From positions 62,001 to 126,000 of the forward strand of contig JARLHN010000008.1 of NCBI GenBank assembly GCA_031292255.1: a DNA stretch of 64,000 bases. The letters are read 5' to 3'. The stretch is from Oryzomonas sp. (GTDB lineage Bacteria; Desulfobacterota; Desulfuromonadia; Geobacterales; Pseudopelobacteraceae). The notes under the pieces were generated by a model, which was not told the DNA's origin, searched no databases, and was given only the letters and a program-made list of their open reading frames with translations. This document shows, one piece after another, positions 27,855-35,630 of the stretch. Made by a program: the position numbers and the translations under genes. Numbering within the stretch: position 1 is the first letter of the stretch; every line of letters begins with the position of its first letter.

Positions 27855-29501
27855 TCACAGCGCCCCCAGCACCTTCAAGAGATGGGGCACCATCTGTTTT
27901 TTACGCGACATGACCCCCTTCAGCTCGTACAGGCGGGGTTCCAACTGGGGATACCCCATGGTATGGGCCAGTTCGTTCTTCCCCTCCACCAGGAAGAGCG
28001 TGCTTTCGGTGTAGATGTCCGTCACCATCAACCCCGCCATGTGCAGCCCTTCCTCGTCCTTGACCTGTTTAAGCACTTGGCGCAGCTCTTCCTTGAGCCC
28101 GTAGAACTCGTCGAAACCGACCACCTCCACCTGGCCGACACCGAAGAGGGTTTCATGGGCCGAGAAGTGCTTGAAATCGGAACGAACAGCCGTCGCCAGC
28201 GATGCATAGGCCTTGAATCCGCTGCACGACGAGAATATGTCCCTGCCGAAAACAACATGATCCAGGCCGGCCCGCTCTTCCAGCCAGACGACCATCTCCC
28301 GGTCCCGGTCGGTGGTGGTGGGTGACTTGAGGATGACCGTATCGGACATGATGCCGGCCAGCAATAGGGCGGCAATGCACGTTTCAGGCTCCACTCCCCG
28401 TTCACGGTAGAGGGTCGCGACCACCGTGCAGGTGCTCCCCACGGGGGCCGTCATGAACGTGATCGGCTGGTTGCTGGGAGGATTGCCCAGCTTATGGTGG
28501 TCGATCACCTCCAGGATCTCGACCGTTTCGGCCCCCGGAACGGCCTGCCCCAGTTCGTTGTGATCCACCAGGATCAGGGCATGGGGAAATGAGGCCAAAA
28601 GCGACGACTTGGTGGCAACCCCGGCAATGGAGCCGTCCTCTTCCACGGCCACCACCGCCGGTTCGCCCGAGTGGAGCAGCTTGAGGCGCAGATGCTCCAA
28701 CGGCTCGCCTACGCCGATCTTTTCAAAGCCCGGTTCGATGAAACAGGAGAGCGGCGTGGAAAGCCGGGCCAGCCATGCCGCCGTAGCGGTATCGTGGGGC
28801 GTTGAAAGGATGGTAATGCCGGCCGCCCTGCCCCTGGCGACCAGTTCCTCCTTGACCGGCAGACCGCCGGTAACCACCAGCATCCGCACCCCCCTGTCGA
28901 TGGCAGCCTGCTGAATGGAGGGCCGGTCGCCGGTCATGACCAGCATGGTCGCCGGATCATAGCCGGCAATCCTGGAGAGAAAGGAATCCGCCTCCATGGC
29001 GCCGATGAAGAGATGAAGGTGTTCCAGCACGTCCGACGGGGCGCCGCACAGAAAGGTCGCATCCAGGCAGCCGGCCAGGGTGCTGGGCGTGCTGTCCACC
29101 CCCCGTTTGCGGTCCGAACCGGCCACCAGGTATTTTTCCGACAGCTTGAGCAGTGAGACGATGCCGATGGGCACATCCCTTTCATCCACCACCGGCAGCA
29201 CCCGGATGCTGTGGCGGTGGAACAGTTCCAGGGCCTCCTTGAGCGACACTCCCGCCCGGACGGTGACCGGCTGGCGCGTGATGACATCATGCACCTTGGG
29301 GTGGATATCGGCCAGATAGACCGGCAATGGAATGCCGAGGCGACCGAGGATATAGAGGGTCTGTGGGTTGGGCGAACCTGCCATGGCAGCCACGACATTG
29401 TCGTGGCCTGTGCGCTTCTTCAGTTCGGCATAGCCGATGGCCGCCGCTATGGAGTCGGTATCCGGATTTCTGTGTCCTATGACATAAATCTGCTTGTTCA
29501 T
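27855..29501 (-). CDS. Manganese-dependent (family II) inorganic pyrophosphatase with CBS/DRTGG insert
   Basis: 548 residues, versus about 310 for the simple enzyme. The N-terminal DHH part has IGHRNPDTDSIAAAIGYAEL. CBS motifs follow at about 70-125 (PVTVRAGVSLKEALELFHRH) and about 255-300, flanking a DRTGG-type domain (about 135-250). The DHH core resumes with LVDHNELGQ and LEVIDHHKLGNPP, then a C-terminal DHHA2 domain (SPTTTDRDREMVVWLEERAG). CBS-containing family II enzymes are regulated by adenine nucleotides, and DRTGG-containing ones are reported to respond to diadenosine polyphosphates. It hydrolyses pyrophosphate to drive biosynthesis. Confidence 0.9.
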   Translation of the reverse strand: MNKQIYVIGHRNPDTDSIAAAIGYAELKKRTGHDNVVAAMAGSPNPQTLYILGRLGIPLPVYLADIHPKVHDVITRQPVTVRAGVSLKEALELFHRHSIRVLPVVDERDVPIGIVSLLKLSEKYLVAGSDRKRGVDSTPSTLAGCLDATFLCGAPSDVLEHLHLFIGAMEADSFLSRIAGYDPATMLVMTGDRPSIQQAAIDRGVRMLVVTGGLPVKEELVARGRAAGITILSTPHDTATAAWLARLSTPLSCFIEPGFEKIGVGEPLEHLRLKLLHSGEPAVVAVEEDGSIAGVATKSSLLASFPHALILVDHNELGQAVPGAETVEILEVIDHHKLGNPPSNQPITFMTAPVGSTCTVVATLYRERGVEPETCIAALLLAGIMSDTVILKSPTTTDRDREMVVWLEERAGLDHVVFGRDIFSSCSGFKAYASLATAVRSDFKHFSAHETLFGVGQVEVVGFDEFYGLKEELRQVLKQVKDEEGLHMAGLMVTDIYTESTLFLVEGKNELAHTMGYPQLEPRLYELKGVMSRKKQMVPHLLKVLGAL

Positions 29502-29833
29502 GGCTGCTCCGCTCGTTGTTGTGAAGCCAGTGTCCCGTACGGCTGGTCGCGGGAAGCAATTCCTTTGCTATTTCGGCTGATGCCGAGGCGCGGCGACGCA
29601 GGTATGGCAGAGCCTGCAGCAAGGAGCCGCAACGACGGCAGCGGTCAAAAGAGCCGGAATTACGAGTACGAATCGACCGCACGGGAGACTAGTATAGGGA
29701 TGGCATGCACCATTGTCAAACAGGCCCCGCAACCCCCGTGTCGACAGGCCGCCGCATGCCGGATTTACATCCAAGTAAAATTGTGTTAGATGAATATGTT
29801 ACGACAATCAATAAGCCGGAATGGGGGCCGATC
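29502..29833. other. Divergent intergenic region with repeat
   Basis: Mostly occupied by the CGGTTAGT inverted-repeat element at 29531-29690. The remaining 140 bp before the MauE-like gene show no clear promoter. Confidence 0.5.
29531..29690. repeat. CGGTTAGT inverted-repeat element, full-length copy (160 bp)
   Basis: Termini TGTCCCGTACGGCTGGTC and GAATCGACCGCACGGGAGAC are imperfect inverted repeats. The interior segment GCCGCAACGACGGCAGCGGT and then CAAAAGAGCCGGAATTACGA recurs, inverted, at 54229-54275. Shortened copies are at 26454-26540 and 32564-32607. Size, TIRs and lack of coding capacity fit a MITE. Confidence 0.65.
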
Positions 29834-30253
29834 ATGAAAACCGTGGTGCGGATGTTGCTCGGGCTGATCCTGCTGGCAACCTCGATCGCAAAATTGAGTA
29901 ATCTGCCGGGCTTTGTAGCGGTGCTGCACTCCTACAGGTTCCTCCCTCAGGGGTTGCACTGGCCGGCTGCCGTCATCATCGCGGTTTCCGAACTCGTGAT
30001 CGGATCGTGGCTTTGCTGGGGCCGCCATCTGCGGCAGGCGGCCTGGACAACGATGGCGCTGCACGTCACCTATGCCGGCTTTGCCGCCTTCATGCTCCTG
30101 CGCAAGGTGCCGATCCTCAACTGCGGCTGTTTCGGTTCGTTCCTCGCCCGTCCCCTGTCCTGGATGACTATGGGTCAGAACCTGCTCCTGGCCGCCCTGT
30201 CGCTGCTGCTGGTCCGGCTCGCCCGCCCTGCTCCGAAGTTAGTATCCCGCTGA
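29834..30253 (+). CDS. MauE/DoxX-like integral membrane protein
   Basis: 139 residues with four predicted membrane helices. It begins MKTVVRMLLGLILLATSIAK, a DoxX/MauE hallmark including the conserved K, and contains the paired Cys ILNCGCFGSFLARPLSW typical of the MauE branch. MauE proteins assist disulphide or thiol-redox maturation in the membrane. The start at 29834 follows GGGGG seven bases upstream; the open frame extends 43 codons further upstream without similarity. It is followed 90 bp later by the TPR gene. Confidence 0.78.
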   Translation: MKTVVRMLLGLILLATSIAKLSNLPGFVAVLHSYRFLPQGLHWPAAVIIAVSELVIGSWLCWGRHLRQAAWTTMALHVTYAGFAAFMLLRKVPILNCGCFGSFLARPLSWMTMGQNLLLAALSLLLVRLARPAPKLVSR

Positions 30254-30343
30254 GCGCCGGCATTGCGCGGAGAAACTTTTTGATGAACAAGCCCCCGGAA
30301 GCAAGGCCGGACCGCATCCCCACCAATCCACCGGGAGTTCTTT

Positions 30344-30787
30344 ATGGCCGATATTGATGCGCGCAAGGAATTCGACAACGGCTTGGCCTTGTTCAAGGCA
30401 GGCAATATTTTGAGGGCGTTGGGGCACTTTGAAAAGGCTATGGCCGAGCACCCGACCAGCCTCTGTGCCTCCTATTACGCCTACTGCATGGCAAAGGAAC
30501 GGGGCCATGTCAAGATGGGGATTGCCCTGTGCCTCGATGCGCTGGAAAAGGAACCCGGCACCACGGTTCACTATCTGAACCTGGCCCGCATCCACCTGCT
30601 GGGGCATAACATGCATGACGCCATCACGGTTCTCAGGGAGGGGATGTGTCACGCCCCCGATCAAGAGATTAAAGATCTGCTGGATCATACCAGCGTGCGG
30701 AAACCGCCGGTCATATCGGCATTGCCGCGCGACAGTTTCGTCAACAAGTATCTGGGACTTCTGCTGTCAAAGCTGGGCCGGCGTTAG
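30344..30787 (+). CDS. TPR-repeat protein
   Basis: 147-residue cytoplasmic protein with about three tetratricopeptide-like helix pairs: EFDNGLALFKAGNILRALGH, then FEKAMAEHPTSLCASYYAYC, and TVHYLNLARIHLLGHNMHDA. TPRs mediate protein-protein contacts; the partner is unknown. Conserved-looking C-terminal segment NKYLGLLLSKLGRR. The stop overlaps by 4 bp the stop of the convergent ferredoxin gene. Confidence 0.8.
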   Translation: MADIDARKEFDNGLALFKAGNILRALGHFEKAMAEHPTSLCASYYAYCMAKERGHVKMGIALCLDALEKEPGTTVHYLNLARIHLLGHNMHDAITVLREGMCHAPDQEIKDLLDHTSVRKPPVISALPRDSFVNKYLGLLLSKLGRR

Positions 30788-31014
30788 TGCCCCGAGAGAG
30801 CGCCAATGGGACAGCTTCCGACACAGGCGCCACAACGGGTGCAGCGCTCCGCGGACATGATGCGGGCCACCTTGCGGTATCCCTGCCGGTCCAGGGTCAC
30901 CAGGCGCGAAAGGCAGGCTGCCACGCAACGGCCGCAACCGGAGCAGCGATTGACGTCAACATGGGGTACGGACGAGGGGAAATCTAGAAGAGGCCCAGAT
31001 CGAGCTGTTTCCAT
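30784..31014 (-). CDS. Two-cluster 4Fe-4S ferredoxin-like protein
   Basis: 76 residues. It has two [4Fe-4S] motifs: NRCSGCGRCVAACLSRLV (last Cys followed by Leu rather than Pro) and ERCTRCGACVGSCPIGALSG. Likely an electron carrier. The ATG at 31012-31014 has only a weak GGAA upstream and lies inside the 3' end of the Cys-rich small gene (30-bp overlap in another frame), suggesting coupled translation. The longer open frame up to 31119 has no similarity. The 3' end overlaps the convergent TPR gene by 4 bp. Confidence 0.82.
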   Translation of the reverse strand: METARSGPLLDFPSSVPHVDVNRCSGCGRCVAACLSRLVTLDRQGYRKVARIMSAERCTRCGACVGSCPIGALSGH

Positions 31015-31166
31015 GTAAATTCCGGCTTCCGGGTGGTACGGCTGAAAGGGTAGTAGCGGGGGCACTTGGCAACGACTGCGTTTGCCGCCTGCTTGCACGT
31101 GCGGCGGCATGAACCGCACAGCCGGTTGGGGGAGGTATGTTGTTTTTTCTTGTTCACGGGGGACAT
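30984..31166 (-). CDS. Small Cys-rich conserved-looking protein
   Basis: 60 residues, start at 31166 preceded by AGAGGG. Sequence features: LCGSCRRTCKQ and VAKCPRYYPF, four Cys in a CxxC...C...C arrangement that could bind a metal or Fe-S centre. It is basic at the N-terminus and ends WKQLDLGLF. Its end overlaps the start of the ferredoxin gene, which argues that it is a real gene translated together with it. I do not recognise a named family. Confidence 0.6.
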   Translation of the reverse strand: MSPVNKKKQHTSPNRLCGSCRRTCKQAANAVVAKCPRYYPFSRTTRKPEFTWKQLDLGLF

Positions 31167-31237
31167 GGTTACCCTCTTAGTCCGAGCCTTCAGAGAACGT
31201 AGGGGCGCAGCGAGCTGCGCCCCCACAAAAACCAAAA

Positions 31238-32308
31238 TCAGGCCACAAAATGCACCCAGCCGAACTCGTCGGCGATCTTGCCTGTCTGGATGCCGGTCAG
31301 GGTGTCATACAGCTTCTGCGTCAGGCGGCCCACTCCCTGCCCCATCGAGACGCACTCCTCCCGGTAGCAGAGCTTGCCGACAGGGGTAATCACCGCTGCC
31401 GTGCCGCTGCCGAATGCCTCGGTGATCTTGCCGCTCCTGATATCGGCCATCAGCTCGTTGACATCGATCAGGCGCTCTTCCACCGTGCACCCCAGGGTCG
31501 TGGCCAGCTTGAGCACCGAGTCGCGGGTGACGCCGGCGAGGATCGAACCGCCCAGGGGAGCCGTGACGATGTGATCACCGTAGGCAAAGAACATATTCAT
31601 GGCCCCGACCTCTTCGATGTAGCGCCGTTCGCGGCCGTCCAGCCAGAGCACCTGATCGAACCCTTTTTTCTTGGCTTCCAGACCGGCCTTGAGCGAACTG
31701 GCATAATTACCGCCGGTCTTGGCCTCGCCGGTGCCGCCCGGGGTGGCGCGGACATACGAGTCTTCCACCAGGATGCTGACCGGGTTGAAGCCGGCCGCAT
31801 AATAGGCGCCCACCGGAGAAAGGAGAACGTAAAAATAGTAGTGGGCGGACGCTTTCACTCCCAACACCGGCTCCACGGCGATCATGGTGGGCCGGATATA
31901 GAGCGAGGTTCCCGGCATGCCGGGAATCCAGTCGCGCTCCAGGGACACCAGCTTCTCGATGCCGTTCAAAAAGAGCTCCTCGGGAACCTCCGGCATGCAC
32001 AGGCGGTCCGCCGAGCGCTGAAAACGCCGGGCGTTCATCTCGGGACGGAACAGTGCGATTCTGCCGTCCTCCCATTTATACGCCTTGAGTCCTTCGAAAA
32101 TCTCCTGGGCATAGTGAAACACAATACAGGCCGGGTCGAGCACGAACGGCTCATACGGTTTGACGCGTGCGTCGTGCCATCCCTTGTCGGTGCTCCACTC
32201 GGCCAGAAACATCCGATCGGTAAATATTTTGCCAAAGCCTAAGTGTGATTCGTCCTCGAACTTTGCCTTCATCTTGTCAACAGGTAACGGTACAACCGAG
32301 ATCTCCAC
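31238..32308 (-). CDS. ilvE: Branched-chain amino acid aminotransferase (class IV, eukaryotic-like length)
   Basis: 356 residues of the PLP fold type IV family, which transaminates Leu, Ile and Val. GTG start at 32306-32308 with GGGAGG six bases upstream; the longer open frame to 32392 lacks similarity. Landmarks: FGKIFTDRMFLAEWSTDKGW, HYAQEIFEGLKAYKWEDG, SLYIRPTMIAVEPVLGVKAS, the PLP-Lys region GTGEAKTGGNYASSL, and ITEAFGSGTAAVITPVG. Upstream, TGACAATGTCA (32333-32343) is a small palindrome that could be an operator, but no regulator is suggested. Confidence 0.93.
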   Translation of the reverse strand: MEISVVPLPVDKMKAKFEDESHLGFGKIFTDRMFLAEWSTDKGWHDARVKPYEPFVLDPACIVFHYAQEIFEGLKAYKWEDGRIALFRPEMNARRFQRSADRLCMPEVPEELFLNGIEKLVSLERDWIPGMPGTSLYIRPTMIAVEPVLGVKASAHYYFYVLLSPVGAYYAAGFNPVSILVEDSYVRATPGGTGEAKTGGNYASSLKAGLEAKKKGFDQVLWLDGRERRYIEEVGAMNMFFAYGDHIVTAPLGGSILAGVTRDSVLKLATTLGCTVEERLIDVNELMADIRSGKITEAFGSGTAAVITPVGKLCYREECVSMGQGVGRLTQKLYDTLTGIQTGKIADEFGWVHFVA

Positions 32309-32397
32309 GAAACGCCTCCCTAAATGATGACATGACAATGTCACGGTGGTAGTGTACCGGGAAACTATAACAATTATCCATGGCGCTTTCAACCCTA

Positions 32398-32426
32398 GTT
32401 TTCATCCGGAATTTCCGTATGGAAAC
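32398..32426. repeat. TCCGGA short palindrome (imperfect)
   Basis: GTTTTCATCCGGAATTTCCGTATGGAAAC. Same family as 14703-14729, with mismatches in the right arm. Confidence 0.55.
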
Positions 32427-32563
32427 AACCCTAGTTTTGATGATGTAAAAAGGATAAAAATAAGGCATAGTGTGAAACTGACCGGCCGGGCCACGTCCCC
32501 CGTCGAGCCGGTCGTGCCGTTTTACGCCCTCGGCAGCGTCAGGCTGCGCATCATGCTATAGCG

Positions 32564-32607
32564 CCCCGTACGGCTGGTTCGTACCCATGACTAACCGCAC
32601 GGGACAC
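32564..32607. repeat. CGGTTAGT element reduced to its two ends (44 bp)
   Basis: CCCGTACGGCTGGT tcgtacccatg ACTAACCGCACGGG: the two termini of the 29531-29690 element placed almost back to back, making a hairpin 16 bp upstream of the next gene. Confidence 0.6.
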
Positions 32608-32623
32608 AAAAGGAGACTTTGTC

Positions 32624-33409
32624 ATGAAGAGACTGTCGCTTGTCACGGCCTGCATCTGGTTCTTGCCCATGCTTGCGGCCTCGCCGTCCTTCGGGGATGC
32701 CGTCAATGCCGTGAATGCCGCCAAGGATTATACGGATCCCGTCGTCGGCATCCAGTTTGCCCACGTCCCCGGCGGCTGTTACAAGATGGGCGACACCTTT
32801 GGCGATGGCGCCGACAACGAGAAACCTCCCCATGATGTGTGCGTCGCCGAATTCAGCATCTCAAAACTGAAAATCACCCAGGGCCAATGGAAAAAGGTGA
32901 TGGGCGGCAATCCGTCATTCTTCAAGACCTGCGGCGACGAATGCCCGGTGGAGAACGTGAGTTGGAATGACGTGCAGGAGTTCATCACCAAACTCAACAG
33001 GCAAACCGGCAAGGAATACCGGCTGCCCACCGAATCGGAATGGGAATACGCCTGCCGCAGCGGCGGCAAGGATGAGAAATTCTGCGGCGGCAACGATGTG
33101 ATGGCGGTGGCCTGGTATTTCAGCACCTCAGGAGACCATACCCAACCCGTAGGGATGAAGCGGCCAAACGGTCTGGGGATCTATGACATGAGCGGCAATG
33201 TTTGGGAATGGGTCGGCGATTGGTATGACGAAAAGTTCTCCACCATCAAGGATAATCCGCAGGGGCCCTCGTCAGGCTCAAGCCGGGTTATCCGGGGAGG
33301 CAGCTGGTTCATGCTCCCCAAGAATGTCCGCGCGTCCGTGCGCAGCTCTCAGCCGCCGGATGTACATTCGTACGACGTGGGATTTCGCCTGGTCGCCCCG
33401 GCCCCCTGA
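32624..33409 (+). CDS. Exported SUMF1 (formylglycine-generating-enzyme-like) domain protein
   Basis: 261 residues. Signal peptide (about 1-24, MKRLSLVTACIWFLPMLAAS), then an FGE-sulfatase domain: FAHVPGGCYKMGDTFGDGAD, FSISKLKITQGQWKKVMGGN, PVENVSWNDVQEF, YRLPTESEWEYACRSGG, MSGNVWEWVGDWYD, RVIRGGSWFM and the C-terminal VGFRLV. Genuine FGEs have a Cys pair for copper and catalysis near the C-terminus. That pair is not evident here, so it is more likely a structural or uncharacterised relative. Periplasmic or secreted. An inverted-repeat element begins right at its stop codon. Confidence 0.85.
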   Translation: MKRLSLVTACIWFLPMLAASPSFGDAVNAVNAAKDYTDPVVGIQFAHVPGGCYKMGDTFGDGADNEKPPHDVCVAEFSISKLKITQGQWKKVMGGNPSFFKTCGDECPVENVSWNDVQEFITKLNRQTGKEYRLPTESEWEYACRSGGKDEKFCGGNDVMAVAWYFSTSGDHTQPVGMKRPNGLGIYDMSGNVWEWVGDWYDEKFSTIKDNPQGPSSGSSRVIRGGSWFMLPKNVRASVRSSQPPDVHSYDVGFRLVAPAP

Positions 33410-33498
33410 TACCGATTCCAAATCAAGGCGCTATCCGTACGCCTACGTCGCCTTCGACCCTCGCCGCCTTGATTTCATCCTTGATTTGGAATCGGTAT
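33409..33498. repeat. CCGATTCCAAATCAAGG inverted-repeat element (90 bp)
   Basis: Left ATACCGATTCCAAATCAAGG (33409-33428), right CCTTGATTTGGAATCGGTAT (33479-33498): 20-bp perfect terminal inverted repeats around 50 bp. The first base is the last base of the preceding TGA stop codon. A larger relative is at 54176-54510. Confidence 0.75.
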
Positions 33499-33524
33499 AA
33501 TAAAGTTGCGCCTGAAGCGGTTTT

Positions 33525-34061
33525 TCACGCTTTCTTGTAGGCGAAGCGCTCCCGGCAGTGGACGCAATTCTTATGGCCGGCACAAGGCTTCAAAAGGGAG
33601 ATGAGGATAAGGTTGAGCAGCATGACTTCCTGAACCAACAGGCTGGCATGGTCCAGATAGTACGTGCGGTAGTAGCCGGGTATGGTAAAGACCATGAATT
33701 GATTGATCCTGCAGATGATCTCCATCTGCCTCAGCCACGGGGCAAGCCATATGAGGCCGAATGCCACGGCGATCAGGCTGCCCAACCATTTCTTGAGGAC
33801 CCATCGGCAGGCAAACAACTGCAGGTTATTGCTGAAGCAGAGAAATACCCCGCTCATAATGCTGACGGCCACCGAGGGACCGATCAGGAAGTTGTCCAGG
33901 TAATGTATCCCCAGGTTGAAGGCGTTCAACTCCTCAGAGCTGCCGGATTCATGGTTGAGATAGAGCAGCACCCCGATACTGACCACGGCCCCAAACCAGA
34001 CACAGGATGAAATTATATGCCCAAACTTGAGTACAATACTGACGGAATTGTATTCCCGCAT
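33525..34061 (-). CDS. Four-helix membrane protein of unknown function
   Basis: 178 residues with about four hydrophobic helices: FGHIISSCVWFGAVVSIGVL, IGPSVAVSIMSGVFLCFS, WLGSLIAVAFGLIWLAPWL and LVQEVMLLNLILISLLKP. His residues in the first helix and in YLDHASLL, and a C-terminal CAGHKNCVHC tail with a CxxC, hint at a redox or metal centre, reminiscent of small DUF2269-like proteins, but I cannot assign a family firmly. It is monocistronic, convergent with the SUMF1-like gene. Confidence 0.6.
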   Translation of the reverse strand: MREYNSVSIVLKFGHIISSCVWFGAVVSIGVLLYLNHESGSSEELNAFNLGIHYLDNFLIGPSVAVSIMSGVFLCFSNNLQLFACRWVLKKWLGSLIAVAFGLIWLAPWLRQMEIICRINQFMVFTIPGYYRTYYLDHASLLVQEVMLLNLILISLLKPCAGHKNCVHCRERFAYKKA

Positions 34062-34180
34062 AGTTTAGTACCTCCCCGTTCAGTACGCCTCGTGTCACCC
34101 CCTTTACTATAACCCGTTGTACATGTATTGCACATCATGTATACGGAACCTTCCCGATATGGCCGGGCAGGGAATGAAAA

Positions 34181-34654
34181 TCATTTCCGTCTCGACTGCA
34201 GCAGGACATAGGCCAGATACCCAACAACCACCAGATTCACGGCCAGTATGGTAATTTTGGGCCACGTTGCCCTGCGCGCGACTTCAAACAGCTCAAGAGG
34301 TATGTACATCCCGCCTGTCAACAGGCCGAACCACTCCGCCCACGCCATCCGTTTCCAAAGCCCGTACGCCTCCACGAAACGCACGACGGAGTAGCATAAC
34401 GCGGAAAACGCAAGCACCCAGAGCTGCAAATCCGTTACATGCGTCGCCAAATCGATAAAAATGCGCGGATAATGACGGGCCGGATTGATATGCAGGTGCC
34501 GGACGAGTTGTTCGACAGCAAGATGAACGTCTTCGTGGATGAGCGCCAGTATCCCGAAGCCGGTCAAAAGGACGATAGTCCCCTTGGCCCCCTCCAAGAG
34601 CGCTACGAGATGCAGTCCTCTAATCTGTGAGGGATTTTCCCCATTGTCGTTCAT
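34181..34654 (-). CDS. DUF2127-like membrane protein
   Basis: 157 residues from the ATG at 34652-34654 (AGGGGAC upstream). It begins MNDNGENPSQIRGLHLVALL, and the RGLHLVALLEGAKGTIVLLT stretch with a conserved RFVEAYGLWKRMAWAEWFGL is typical of DUF2127 proteins. Four membrane helices, function unknown. A GC hairpin plus T-run (34668-34692) and a TCCGGA palindrome (34712-34741) lie upstream. Confidence 0.78.
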   Translation of the reverse strand: MNDNGENPSQIRGLHLVALLEGAKGTIVLLTGFGILALIHEDVHLAVEQLVRHLHINPARHYPRIFIDLATHVTDLQLWVLAFSALCYSVVRFVEAYGLWKRMAWAEWFGLLTGGMYIPLELFEVARRATWPKITILAVNLVVVGYLAYVLLQSRRK

Positions 34655-34711
34655 GGTAGTGTCCCCTGGTTTCCGCCCGGAAAGTTTTTTTTCCCGAAGC
34701 GAAAACAGCTC

Positions 34712-34741
34712 GTTTTTCATCCGGACTTTCCGGGTGAAAAC
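34712..34741. repeat. TCCGGA short palindrome (imperfect)
   Basis: GTTTTTCATCCGGACTTTCCGGGTGAAAACT upstream of the DUF2127-like gene. Same family as 14703-14729. Confidence 0.55.
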
Positions 34742-34852
34742 TACCTTTACAACATGTGAGGCAATACGGCAACAATGTTGCGCCAATCAGGGAGAAATGA
34801 GAAAACCGGGGGAATCCCGGTTTTCAACCACGCTCGCTGCAGGGCATTTTCA

Positions 34853-35044
34853 TCACCGCCGGCGCTTGGCGCCCGGCAAGCTCTGTTTTTGCTCCTTCAG
34901 CAATTGCTGCCAGAACTTCGTCATCACGGCCTCGCAGCGCTCCTTGTCGGCAATCCGCACTCTCTGGGTGCACACAACCGTGCCGTCGATATTGACGATG
35001 CGTTCCAGAGTGTTGTCGTTAACCCATATGATAGTGTTCTGCAT
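34853..35044 (-). CDS. Small protein of unknown function
   Basis: 63 residues, ATG at 35042-35044 with GGAGG six bases upstream. It reads MQNTIIWVNDNTLERIVNID, then GTVVCTQRVRIADKERCEAV, and a basic C-terminal KQSLPGAKRRR. Codon use matches the neighbouring GC-rich genes. No family recognised; the strong ribosome-binding site is the main support. Confidence 0.5.
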   Translation of the reverse strand: MQNTIIWVNDNTLERIVNIDGTVVCTQRVRIADKERCEAVMTKFWQQLLKEQKQSLPGAKRRR

Positions 35045-35630
35045 CCCGTCCCTCCAGCGCGAGGGCCCTCACGGCAGTCCTCCTGATCGTTTTTAAAAGT
35101 AATACAAAAACCCGATTAGTCAAACTACGTATACGCCTATCGACGTTTCTCGCCCCAAAAACCGGCGTTCACCGCTTCCATAAAATTGCTCAAGATCTGG
35201 TAATTGAGATGCTGAAGCAGGATGGCGCGCAGATGATCCGAATATTTGGGGTTGCATCAAAATGGTGCAAATCGAGGCATCCGCAAGTGTTTCAAGTGCC
35301 TTTATCGTGTAATTACTTATGGCTAAACAAACGCCGTCAATGTGTCCATTTTCTGAACGCTTTTTGAATAAGGTGGCATTTTTCATGTGATATCACATGG
35401 TTTGGAGAATACCCGTATGTGTTCATTTTCTGGACACATTTTGCATAAAGCTGATTTTTTCGTGTGATATCAAAGGGCTTGGTGAATACCCCCATGTGTT
35501 CATTTTCTGGACACTTTTTGGATGGCAATAATATTATTAACATACTGAAATTGTAATTGAATTTTGTGTTTACGAGGAGTAGAAGAGCATATGGTTTTTA
35601 ATAAAATGAATTTAAAAACAGGATCATCGA
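35045..35630. other. Intergenic region at the edge of an AT-rich block
   Basis: Base composition changes here to AT-rich. The stretch contains a 77-bp tandem repeat (35341-35522) and no credible gene; short minus-strand open frames (35120-35386, 35337-35543) are products of the repeat and lack ribosome-binding sites. Confidence 0.5.
35341..35522. repeat. 77-bp tandem direct repeat (about 2.4 copies)
   Basis: The segment TGTNCATTTTCTGNAC starts at 35341, 35418 and 35495, an exact 77-bp spacing. Each full unit continues with TTTTTC.TGTGATATCA and GG.GAATACCC. Unit 1 contains the perfect 16-bp palindrome CATGTGATATCACATG (35382-35397), decayed in unit 2. It lies 110 bp upstream of the DUF2726 gene and could be protein-binding iterons or a decayed element. 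Confidence 0.7.

Larger units (their letters stand above)
32309..32623. other. Divergent intergenic region with two repeat elements
   Basis: Between ilvE and the formylglycine-enzyme-like gene. It contains a TCCGGA palindrome (32398-32426) and a minimal CGGTTAGT element (32564-32607). No gene. Confidence 0.5.

Noticed and set aside
35341-35522. CRISPR array
   Set aside because: Only 2.4 units of 77 bp with whole-unit similarity rather than short repeats and unique spacers; no cas genes.
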